Source: Serilophus lunatus (lineage: Eukaryota > Chordata > Aves > Passeriformes > Eurylaimidae). From it: a DNA stretch of 64,000 bases. Location of the stretch: assembly GCA_013399895.1 (NCBI GenBank), contig VXBA01003383.1, forward strand, positions 380,424-444,423, read 5' to 3'. The position numbers were made by a program, and so were the translations under genes. This document shows, piece after piece, positions 25,901 to 36,500 of the stretch. Numbering within the stretch: the first letter of the stretch is position 1; each line of letters begins with the position of its first letter. The notes below the pieces were generated by a model. It did no database searches, was not told the DNA's origin, and saw nothing but the letters and a program-made list of their open reading frames with translations.

Positions 25901-26268
25901 GGTTTACGAAATTTGTATCTTAAATTTCTGCAACATTCGTTTCAGTGGGATTTTTTTTCCACTTTTAATTACCTGGGAGAGCACTTCCTGACTGTGATAA
26001 ATTTCTCCATGAGAGATTCATTACAAGGATTTTAACAATTAAGTTTCACCTCCTGCCTAACACCTGGTACACAGTTATTGTTGTTTGCAGGATAAAGGAT
26101 TAGAGGGACTAATGCTCTGATTTGATGATAATAGTTATGTTTCTCTTTTCTGTTAGAGCTGATCAGGTTGCATTTTCTTACACAGTATTTTCCTTCAGTT
26201 TCTCTTGTTGGTGTTTTATTTTGCTTTTTTAATTATAAATAATCTCTGTAGCCCTAGGGTTTGTGATT

Positions 26269-26326
26269 TTGATTTTGTTTCAGATACATGCAGTTCACAT
26301 CTCCTTTCTGTTTCCATCTTCTTTAG
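26269..26326 (+). other. JARID2 exon 2 acceptor region with two candidate acceptors
   Basis: A pyrimidine-rich run (TTTCCATCTTCTTTAG) ends in the AG at 26325-26326, directly before the GAT that starts the conserved protein match. A second run (TTTTGATTTTGTTTCAG) ends in an AG at 26282-26283, 43 bp upstream, and looks at least as good by eye. Only the downstream site keeps the JARID2 frame. Confidence 0.8.
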
Positions 26327-26462
26327 GATGACAGCGATGGGATTCCCTGGTCAGAGGAGAGGGTGGTGCGGAAAGTCCTTTATTTATCTCTGAAGGAGTT
26401 CAAGAACGCACAGAAGCGGCAGCACGGCGATGGCATTAGTGGGAGCCTCAAGGCAGTGAACG
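26327..26462 (+). CDS. JARID2: JARID2 coding exon 2 (internal exon, ubiquitin-interacting motif)
   Basis: Internal coding exon of JARID2, a catalytically inactive Jumonji-family protein that recruits and stimulates Polycomb repressive complex 2 in the nucleus. It is 136 bp, read in phase 0 from GAT, and gives 45 codons (DDSDGIPWSEERVVRK at the start, GSLKAVNG at the end) plus one G that completes a Gly codon in exon 3. By the human numbering I recall, it covers residues 16-60. The segment SEERVVRKVLYLSLKE matches the ubiquitin-interacting motif (about residues 24-39), known to bind H2AK119-monoubiquitylated nucleosomes and link PRC1 to PRC2. It is bounded by a TTCTTTAG acceptor and a G|GTGAGA donor. 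The motif is invariant against the human protein as I recall it, while the tail differs slightly (QHGDGIS here, QHAEGIA in human). Skipping the 136 bp would shift the frame. The first 15 residues are encoded upstream of the window. Identification is by recalled protein sequence, not by search. Confidence 0.97.
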
Positions 26463-26468
26463 GTGAGA
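26460..26468 (+). other. JARID2 exon 2 splice donor
   Basis: ACG|GTGAGA. The GT at 26463-26464 closes exon 2 after one base of a split Gly codon, matching the phase of exon 3. The intron side GTGAGA is a good match to the U1 consensus. Confidence 0.9.
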
Positions 26469-28126
26469 TGCCTCTCTGGTATTGCTGGGATGCCTCAGAC
26501 CATTTTCCATGGGTTTCTTCTGTAGCAGGGAAGGAGACCAGTGTACCGTCTGGCATGCGCTGTGCCCTTTTGATCTGCACTGAAGAACTTGTTTCTGAAG
26601 TGCTTGAAAGGCCCAGTTTGAACAATCCATATGTTTTGGTTCCTGGCTAACTGATTGAGATAGGGAAGGTAGATGCCATGAGGGGGGACTGGGACAGGCT
26701 GCCATTCACTAGAAAAGGAGGCCCCTCTGGTCAGTCCTGAAGTGCGGAGTATTGCTGGAGAAGGTAACCTTTTAAAGGTGAATCACTTCACTTACCTTGG
26801 GGAAGTACTCTTGGGCAGAATTGACATACTGTCACTTAGGTGCAAGAAACTGCCTGACTTGCATTTGTCTCTGGACTGGTCAAAGTCCACAAGTGAAGTA
26901 ACATAGGATCTACATCAACATTTGAAGGGCTGAAAGGACACAAACACTGTGATGTTGAACTCCCCTAATTTATCAGTTCACAGAATAGTTGTTTAAAGGT
27001 ACTAAGGAGATGCAGTCATGCTAGATGACAGGAACTTTAGCCAGTTATTACCTGTTACTTCCCCTTCCCTTACAGCTTGCTTAAAAAATCCCGTGATGTC
27101 CTGAGAGGTGAATATAAAGTGTGTCTCTTTCAGATCCACTTAGACCCTTATTTGAAAGGGCTTTGTCATGCTGGCTTGAGCCTTGAAAGTGATGACTAGC
27201 AGGATTCAGATTTCTGGGCAAGCTTACAGTTTTCTCTTCACTCACAAGAGCTTATTTGTTTTTTCATGGAGGTTTATAGCAGTTCCTTTTAGGCATGTGC
27301 ATAACTATACATGTGCTAATGCATTAAAGCAGCAGCTGGGCGCTTACTTGGTAGGTTATTCATATTTATATGGAGCTTGTGTTGTTGACATGGTGAGTCA
27401 GATTTCACTGCGTTTTCGGTAAGTGTTCTTGCCGACAAGGCAAAAACCTAGGGGAGTGGCTGGGTAACTACAGGCAGCATGATAAAGTTACTATATTGCA
27501 TAAGCAATTGCAAACTTCTTAATGAGATTAAAGAAGACCTCAGACTTCCGAGTTCAGTAATAATACCAAATACTGATCTGATGGGAAGGAGCATCTAGCT
27601 TTAAGAGCAAGCCATTAATAAGCTTGGAGGTGTTCACAAAACAGTGCTGGCTTTTTTCCCTCCAACACCTCTGCATCATTGATCTTCTGTCAAACACAAT
27701 TTCTCTTGGAAAGTTTCTTATTCCGTTGTGAGGGTTTTGTTTAGTCAAAGGAAAAAAAGTCTAAAGGCGTGAAGCACAGTAATTGTGTGTTAGGAGGCTT
27801 TGATGATGTGCCAGGTTACAGGATGACTGAGGTTTTTATGGTGTCTAGTTTCTCTGAAGGCAGCTTAGATAAAAACCGAGTTGGCTGGGAATGCTGTGTC
27901 AATGCAGGTACCAGATCCAGAGTATACCACCAGCGTCCTCTGGCAGCGGCACAGCTCACATCTTCAGAGCTTTTCTCCTTCACAGTAGTAGATGATCAGT
28001 TATCTGGGGCTTGAGTTTTTTTTAATCAAGCCAGAATGATAGTCCATGTTACTCTTTCTGTTTGTTAAATGATTATTTAATGTCCTGTCTCAGTGCTGCT
28101 CTGTTTCAACATCACTGTCCAAAAGC

Positions 28127-28141
28127 TTTTTTTTTTTTTTT
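28127..28141. repeat. T15 homopolymer
   Basis: Run of 15 T, followed 130 bp later by a run of 14 A at 28270-28283. The two could pair as a loose inverted repeat, but no retroelement structure is seen between them. Confidence 0.9.
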
Positions 28142-30422
28142 CCAACCACTGATATTTGGAAGAATGTTTTGTTATGCGGAGCAGAAAGATTTGCAAAACG
28201 GAGAAGGGTTGATACTGTGCGACAACGTCCAGGAAATCAGTTTAAACATGTAATTTGCTCATTTCGCTTAAAAAAAAAAAAAAGGTGGCCATATGCTTTC
28301 AAATCCATGGGTCTAGATGAAGTGAGAAAAAAGCAGGTCATCCTAAGAAATTACTGATCTATTTTGAATTCAGGGAAATGTAGTATTTTCAGGGTGATTC
28401 TTAGACCCATGATTTTATACTTTTAGGAGCAAAAGCAGATTTCCTTGTACGTGTCCTTCATTCCAGCATTCAGGCCCCAGGCATTGTTTCTTGCATGCTA
28501 CTCCAAAAGATATCCTGCAGTTAAATACACTTTTATATGAGTGATCCATTTTTTATTCCTTTCTGTATCTGTTGAAAATCAAACAGGTCACCCATTCAGT
28601 ACATTTCCAAGAGTGGGAAGGAAGAGTCTGAGCCGGGTTGAGGGTCTCCAAGCTCCGTGCTCAATGCGGGGGCATGGATTGGTCCCGTGTACTTCTGATA
28701 AGTGGGGGGAACGCAAACAACTTGGTAGCAGGATTTGATCTTGATGCCACCGTCTGTAATTCAGAGAGAGTTTCTTGGTTCTGGTTTTATAACTGTTATC
28801 CCTCAAATTTATTTATCTATAGATCTGCAATCTGTAATTTGTTTTAGTAGGTAGTACTTACTTGTGACAATAGAGGAAGGTGAAAAAGATACCCCAGCCC
28901 CTTGTAACTTGACAAAGTTTTTATGGATTTGCAATGGTTGAAGTTTCATAAACATGCTACAAAAGTTGCTTTGCCAATGTCTGTGAAGCTACAACTCAAC
29001 TTGTATGGAAATGATTGTCAATGGTATTTCATCTGGTGAGTACGGTAGTATCGTTAATGATTTTGGTAGCTGTAATAATGGTGCCTCTTTCACTGATAGT
29101 GTGAAAAGCAAATTAATTTTAAATGCGAGAGACAAACCCATTAACAGGAGTCTTCTCTGTACTAAAGTTTCTGCAAGCTCTGAGATGTGCTGGTTGTGGC
29201 ACAGAGACAATTAACTTTGATGCCTCTCTGGATAATAAAAATAAAATTTAAAATAAAAATTCAAATTAGTTTTGTCAATTATATGTGTTATAATACCTTG
29301 GCTGTCTCTGCCTTACTATGAAAGATACTTGTTATCCTGAAAATAATCCTGCCGTTTTTGGTTCATGTCTGAAATCCTGTTATTTAAGTGTTTCCAATTA
29401 AAGAGAAAAACATATATTATGGTTGTCATACCAGTGGTTATATTGCATGTGTGTTTATGTTGACTCTGGATATTTGCAGTCTATAGAGCTACACCTTACA
29501 GTATGCCTTTGTTTCCTACATGTTCCTCTCCAGTATGTGGGAATATAAAATCTGAAGGAGGTGCTTCTGCTGGTTGTCAGGGAACCCTCTGCAGCCCTAA
29601 GTGGGATGCTGGAACTCTGATTATGGAAACAAGGTTGTGTGCTGGAAAAACCCAGAGGGACCTCTTTAGCAATTTTGATTACTGCTGCCTGTCATTTGCA
29701 TTAGGATTTTAAGAATAGGGATTGGTGTTTGGAATAGTGATACCAATTTTCAGAGATCCTTGTCTAAAAGGAAAAACTAATTCCCTTGGGAAATTTTCTT
29801 CTTGTGTAGCTTAGAATGTGAGATAAGGCTATAAAGAAGGCAATGAAAGATGTAATTATTGCTTGCATTCTGTTGATGAGAGTAAATCCAGTACCCTCAA
29901 AAGAGTATATCATAAAGCAAATTTTTATGACCTAAGATTTTAAATTCTGTTTTTCAACACTTGTAATAAAGAAATTTGTGATACAGAACTTTCTTAAATG
30001 GAAGAAGTGACAAAGTTTGCTTATTTGTTTCAAGTGGTTGGTTAATCTACAGAGATGACAAACCAAACGTTAGAACTATTCAAGTAGATAGTATGTTTTC
30101 ATGAGCTGTACTTTGTCCTAGAAAGGTGTCGTGGCAGTTTGCAAACATGTCAGCTAGGTTAATCTGGTGGCAGGCATGATCCAGTTGGGAAGTCGAATGT
30201 ACGTGAGGGAATGCTTTGATTCAAGGCAGAAGCTGGAGGTCTTGTTCATTAAGTAGTTAAGAGGTGACTAAAAATATGTAATTTTGCTGTTCTGAGAGAT
30301 TTCATTTTACGTTTAGGGTTGTTGAAGTCATTATGTATGCTGTTTAAACAGAAAGAACAGTGTCAGCGCTTCGATGGAGGTGGTGGTTGGACCATACAGG
30401 ACTGTGGTGCCCTTTTCTCCCT

Positions 30423-30566
30423 TCATAGAATCATTTCAGTTGAAAAAGACCTCCAAGATCATCGAATCCAACCTATGACCAAGCACCACCTTGTCAACTA
30501 GACTATGGCACTAAGTGCTGTGTCCAGTCTTTCCTTGAACACCTTTAGGGATGGTGACTCTACCTC
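30423..30566 (-). mobile_element. CR1 LINE 3' end fragment, antisense
   Basis: Begins TCATAGAATCATTTCAG and continues through CTCCAAGATCATCGAATCCA and a GGGATGGTGACTC segment. These are the reverse complement of the 3'-untranslated end of bird CR1 elements. The element therefore points to the minus strand with its 3' end at the low coordinate. About 145 bp are recognisable, and similarity fades after the GATGGTGACTC block. Confidence 0.88.
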
Positions 30567-32907
30567 TTTGTGTTGATCTGCTTCTGCACTCAGCCATTCC
30601 CACACAAAAGCTAACATGACTTTTGTTGGAGCATCGCTTTTTCACAAATCAAATGTCTCTGCACTGACAGGCAGGAATCTATGAGAGCTCCTGGCGGGGG
30701 CTGTGGTGCAAGACCCAATGGCAGCAGCCTCCTTTGACACCTGGGTCTACCCATCCGTTGGCTTCCACACTGGCTGTTCAGGTCAGCTGGGGCGGGCAGC
30801 AGTGCCATCTCAATATAGCTCTTTTTGTCATTGATGGACAGATTTTCAAGCGTTCTCTGCTCACTGCATGGAGTTTTCTGTCAGTGTTCCCCAGTGGGCC
30901 ATGTTGAAGGTGCCCAGTGAAGGGTGGCATGGGGCTGGCTTCATATGACTTAAACTTGTTGGTGAAACCTCTTTTCCCTGGCCGTGTAGATGGTACTCCA
31001 GGCATGGCATGCAAATTGCAACAGATGTGGTAGAAATACCTCAACGCTGCCAAGCCGGGTGCTTCAGCTCAGTGCCCTGCATTATCTGCCAAAAGCCAAC
31101 GATGAGGAGGTGGCAGCAGCTGCCAGCGGGGCAACCACATCTTCCCTGGGCTTAGACCATGTCTCTTCTCTTCCCACTCAGGCAGATGAAAACACAGCAG
31201 CCTTCAGGGCAGTGCTGTTGTTTCAGCTGCGCCTCTCTGTGCCCAGAGCGACGTTTGTGCGTGCATCGTTTTCCTCTCTGATGCAGATACATAGGCTGGA
31301 CCCACTGCTCAGCCTTTAATGTGAACAAGAAAGCAGCCCTCTTCATTCACTGTGATGGTTCAGATATACTGATAACTTCATCTCTCTTATTTCTGAAGGC
31401 TGCAATTAAATCCTGCAAGAAGGTTTTATGCTAACGTTTGTCTAGGGAGCTTTTCACTCCATCAGTGATGTGAGATTGCATTTGTTGACAGTGGGTAATG
31501 CCTGTCTGTCTCCTAAGCTTTAGCCGAAGATTGTAAGTGTGCCAAGGACCCTTGTCTGTGAGTGGATTTTAAAAATGCATTTACAGAAACAGAAATACCT
31601 CTTTCAGCTTTGCAATATTTTCCCTTTACATTAAGAGTAAACAGCGTTTTTGGCTAGTTTTAGACTGTGATTAAATATAGGTGTTTGCAAGTAAAAGGTT
31701 CAGAAAATAAGCATTTGAGCAGATTTGTCATGGCACTCAACATCACTTTTACTTTGGTGCTTGCTGTCAAGTAAATTTAAAGAATAACAAATAAATAACA
31801 GGATGTTGGGGTTTGGCTTCATTGGAAATTTCCGAATCTCTTTTCCTTTCTTTGCTTTCTACAATAGAATTAATTTTTGAGCCTGTCAGGAACTTCCTTG
31901 TTCATTGGCTGACACAGGTCCTTTTTGCATTTTCCATCATCACCATTTATAAAAAAATTTGCAGGCTAAATTATGCCCTCAGTGATGTTACCCAATTCGA
32001 TTATGTCCAAATTGTGCTCCTGTCTTAATATAATTGCAGTGTTTGGAAAGATTGCCAGAAGATTTTTCTCTCGTAGGACATCCATATTCCTTTTTCTCTC
32101 AAACATAACAAAGATGGATTTTTTTTTGACCTATGAAACTGAGGAATTGTATAATTAATTTTCTTAAAACTTAATTTATGACCTTCTGAAAAGAGTTTCT
32201 GTTGCCCCTGAGTGCATTTCTAGTCAAACTAATTCTAAAAATAATCTTGCCTCCTTACCTCCCTGTATATAGCTAATTGTAGGTAATGGAAAATGAAAAC
32301 AGCAAAGAAGAGTCTGCAGAGGCACAATCTGTAGCAGACAGAGTGATTGTAGGTCTAAAATAAATAAAGTGAGGAAAGATGGGAAAGGCTTTGGCAGCAG
32401 CCGATAGGTCTGGCTCTCCTCCTTTCAGCTCATGTCTAGTGCTGGCTATGCCTTTTTTCTGCCCTTGCAGTGCGGCAGGTCCGGTGCACTAATGTGGCAG
32501 AAAACTCACTGACAAAGAAAATTATTTGAAAAAATGATAGTTTTATTCTGCTTTCATGAGCTACACAGGTTCATCAAGAGGTTGCATGAGCATTGTGTGC
32601 TCGTTTGGTGGAAATGGGGGACCAGAGAACTTTGACTGAAAGCTAGAAGAGGAGGAGACTGGACTCATCCTTTTTGACAGTCGCAAGCTGCTTGGTTTGG
32701 CAGAGTTGTCTTGTCTAACCACAACCTTAGGATTGACGCAGTCTTCTCATGTAACCACAGCCTCAGATGCTAGAAAAGGCAACAGTTGCCAGGAATAGGA
32801 GCAAAAAAAGTTGCAGCTTTAAAGTTCACTGAAAAGTGCTTCACAGATGCAGGTGTTAGATTTATGTTTCTCTTAAAAACAAACAAACCAAAAGTCAACC
32901 CATTTCC

Positions 32908-33409
32908 CGTTGCTCGAGGGATATGATTGTCCTGCTCTCCTCTGTGCCTCTCCTTGAGTCCTGGGTGCAGTTTTGGGCTTCACAATGTGAGAAATAAATA
33001 AGAGCTGTTAGAGAGCATCCAAAGGAGGGCAGTGAAGATTGTAAAGGTTCTAGAGAGGAAGCCATGGAAGGAGCAACTAAGGTCATGTGACTTGTTCGTC
33101 CAGGAGGAGACTGAAGGGAGACCTCATTGTGGTCTTCAGTATCTTCCTGAGAATGGCAGGACCTGAGGGAATGGCATGAAGCTGTACCAGGGGAGGTTTA
33201 GGTTAGGGATCAGGTTTTTCACCCAGAAGGTGGATGACCACTGGAACAGGCTCCCAGGGAAGTGATTAGAGCACTAGCCTGACAGAGTTCAAGAAGCATT
33301 TGGACAATGCTCTCAGACACGTGGTGTGATTCTTGGGGTGTCCTGTGCATGACCAGGAGTTGGACTCTATGATCCTTGTGGATCCCTTTCAACTCTGGAT
33401 ATTCTATGA
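32908..33409 (+). mobile_element. CR1 LINE 3' fragment, sense orientation
   Basis: About 500 bp matching the 3' part of avian CR1 (B/F-like): TTGAGTCCTGGGTGCAGTTT, then the AGAGAGCATCCAAAGGAGGG block, GGAATGGCATGAAGCTGT, the ACTGGAACAGGCTCCCAGGG block, and an end at GGATATTCTATGA with a single copy of the tail unit. This would encode the C-terminal end of the CR1 pol protein, but stops and indels break it. A gap near 33150 relative to the consensus as I remember it suggests an internal deletion of some tens of bases. An A/C-rich tract follows after about 20 bp. Confidence 0.93.
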
Positions 33410-33428
33410 GCCACTCTCAACCTCCCCT

Positions 33429-33536
33429 AGAAACAAACCCACCAAAAAAAACCCTCCCAAACAAAAAAAGAACCCACCTAAACAAAAAAACCCAAACCTA
33501 CAACAGCTAACCAAACCTACAACAACTCACCAGTTG
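33429..33536. repeat. A/C-rich low-complexity tract behind a CR1 end
   Basis: About 108 bp of nearly T-free plus strand built from AAACAAACCC, AAAAAAACCC and CCTACAAC-like units, starting about 20 bp after the CR1 3' end at 33409. The degenerate period is about 10-25 bp. The open frame across it (K/P/N/Q-rich) reflects composition only. Confidence 0.85.
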
Positions 33537-36500
33537 TAGTGGTAAAATTTGCTGACTTGACTGTCCGTGAAACAAAACTTTGCCTTGGCACAACAGGGAC
33601 AACAGTTTTCTTTCCTTGACTCAGGCTAATTCTGCATGGCTGTTGCCTGGGATTTATTGTTTCTGTCAGCAGTCTGGGAAGCACCCTTGAGTGTGGACAG
33701 GCACACTATTTCATTCCATCTTTATCAGCCATCAAATATCTAGCCAGCATCAATTTGTACCATGACATCTTTTTGGCTTGCATGTACAGTCAAAAGAATG
33801 GTGGTGGTTTTACCCAAAGGATTGCCAGCTTTGTCAAAAATTGTACCTTTGGTCATTTCTAGATTGCTTATTTTAGAAATAAGAGTAAGACATACCACTA
33901 AGTTGGTCGTTGAAAATAGCATACTCTATTTTATTAAGAAAATACAAATGTAACATGAAATAGAATGAGTATCACAAGTAAATGCAGAGAGAAGTTTCAG
34001 TTACACACACAGGTGTGTAATACAGTTTACTGTAGTCACTCCTAGGGAACTGTATTTTCTGAAACTCTGTCTCTCCTTGGCTTTAAATAAGGTTTTCGCT
34101 AATTATTTTTACAGCTTTGAGCTCTTAGTGCAAGACTGCATTTGTGGAGTACTTCCAGAGTATTAGAGAGAATATGTTTTCAGTCTTCGGGGGGCTGTCT
34201 TGTGTTTTAGAATCTCCACAGCAGTTTTAACATGACATGGGGGGATTTTAGAAATGAATTGCTGTTTGAAAGAATTTGAGTACTGTTTGGTCCAGCAGGG
34301 CATTTTTAAGGCCATTATTCTGTGTTTAATTGGAGCAGGTGTCATGTGTACTGTAAGCCTTATTATGTCAACCCTGGCAGTAAAGTGGTTTTAAAAGGAA
34401 AAGCAGAGATTCTGTAATTGCTGATGAGTACAGTAGCCGCATCAGCAAGTTGCCTGACACAGCTGCCAATGTAATGTACTCTTCACCTCAAATACCCTAC
34501 ATTACCTCTGTTTTCTGACTTTGACTTGTTTAGAATATGGGTTGCCAGTTGAAATGAATTTGGGGATCCTTTTAATGGTGTGGAGTAAACTGAAAGCGTC
34601 AGCAGATTAGAGCCATGTTATTTTGGGTGTTATCGACCAACCCACATTTGAATGTAGACTTTGTAACGTGAAAAGCAAGAAAATCAGTCACCTTTTTGAG
34701 CAGTGAAACTCTTCAGGAATTAGTCATATTTATTTCATGACTTTTAACAGGATGTGAGATTGGTCTATGCTCTGAGCTCAGGCCTCCATGTATTGGCTTG
34801 GTTTCATTGGAATCTTTTTGATTTAAAATCTCCCAAGAAACCATTCTGAAATAACTGTTCTCTTTACATAACTGATGATGGTGACTTCCCAGAGCTTCTG
34901 GGTGAATGTTTTCTAAAAAATAAATACAGCTTAGCATGTACAGTGTTAAGTAGTATCAGATTGCTCTATGTAGTATTAAATACACATGCATTTCTAAATC
35001 TTTTCTGTGTGTGTCCAACTAGCACAGATTTATTACATGCAGTTAATTTGATGATGTGTTCAGAATTAGTTAAATACACATTTTCAATAACCTACCTTTG
35101 ATGCCCTTTATTTCCCAATTTAAATGAATTTAATACTGTGAAGGTGGGGGGAGTCTGGTCTAAGGTATAGATATAGAAGCCTTCTGCTTAGGGCAACAAG
35201 GGATGACAGTGACAAGCTTAACTCGCAAGTGTTGTTTGTGGTTCATCTGAAGGAGTTTCCCGTTCTGAGAGCTAAAGGCAGCTGAATTTCTGTCCTTATG
35301 CATCCTGTTTTCTTCCCTTACGAGACTGTTAGTGAGCGTTGCAATTGCAGTTGGGAGCGTGTGATGTTTCCTATCTGTCCACTAAGAGGCTAACTCATTC
35401 CAGATAAGCCTTGAACAGACAACATTCATTTTTTACTTTGCTCAGAATTTCCTGTGCTTTGTTCTGCATCTGTTTGTGAAAGACTGCGTTATCTTTGAAA
35501 GCCTTCATCTTGTTTTCTTTATTCAAGCTATACACTAAAATGGAAAAAAGGGAAGAGCTGGAAGGAGCCCAGCAGGAGCAATCTGCCAAAGATCCCACAG
35601 AGGAACAGAGCTGGCAAACTCCTGAAACCTCATCAGCTGACCTCTGGTACAATTTGAGAAGCCAGGAGATAAGCCACTTTTCCTGCAAAAGGTTTGGCAG
35701 CCTGAGCCAGCCATTCCGAGTAATGCTGAAAGAGCACACTATTTAGTTGCATTTTTCTCCTCATCTCCTCTCTCACTTAGCTTCAGTAGTGGTTGACCTT
35801 AAAAATGTTTCAGTTCAGCCTCTTCCTAGTCTTTGTGTGTGTGTCTATGTGTAAACAGACATACTAGAAGTAAATAGTAGCTGGACATGCTCTGTTTCAG
35901 CCAGGTTGTCTCAAAAGCAGGTTCTTCCTAAAATACCTCCCTCAGACAGTGGTGGTTGTCTCTGGTGCTGTGAAAGATGAAAGTGTTTCATCCCCAACTG
36001 TTTTTAAAGATGCTCTGGAGAGCATCCCAGTGTTTTTGTTACGCCTGCTGTGTATGTGGAGAGACTGAAAGAAGCTTAAAAATGATGAAAATGTCACAGA
36101 GGGAGTACAATTCTCTCCTTTCTTCACATGTGGGAATATTCTTTCTGTTCTGAATGGAAATGCTGTCACAGTGTTAACAAGAGTGTGCTACAGCAGCTTG
36201 TCCTCATATAGAACATTGAGAAAAGGCATCTAGGTTGTACTGGCACCTATATTTGTGGGTGTGTTGGATGGAGAAGGTGGAAGAAGAATTTCATCCTCTT
36301 CTGTTTTTTTCTGACCCCTGCTCCCTTGCTGTGATGTTTAGATCTTGTTTCAGAGCCTCAGGCTCTCTTTCACTCTCTGGCTCCATATGGCAGGAGGAAG
36401 TGATAAGGTTGCACAGAGCTACAAACCTGAGGCATCCTGCAGGAGTGGGCTGGGGTTGGGGAGAGGCATCTTCCTGTAACACAGTCTGCATACAGATCTT

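Larger units (their letters stand above)
11001..26326 (+). other. JARID2: JARID2 intron 1, downstream part
   Basis: Non-coding sequence up to exon 2. It holds T homopolymers at 11680, 12306 and 15471, a TTTTG repeat at 19337, a TA/TG compound repeat at 21960-22200, a G-quadruplex motif at 22945, and an AT-rich block with three TAATTA sites at 17585-17691. Two somewhat GC-richer stretches (23160-23400 and 23600-24055) carry open frames on both strands without recognisable protein similarity. Otherwise I see nothing beyond ordinary intronic sequence. Confidence 0.8.

Noticed and set aside
26363..26650. 95-codon open frame starting inside JARID2 exon 2.
   Set aside because: It is the exon 2 frame running through the donor into intron 2; the protein match ends exactly at the GTGAGA donor.
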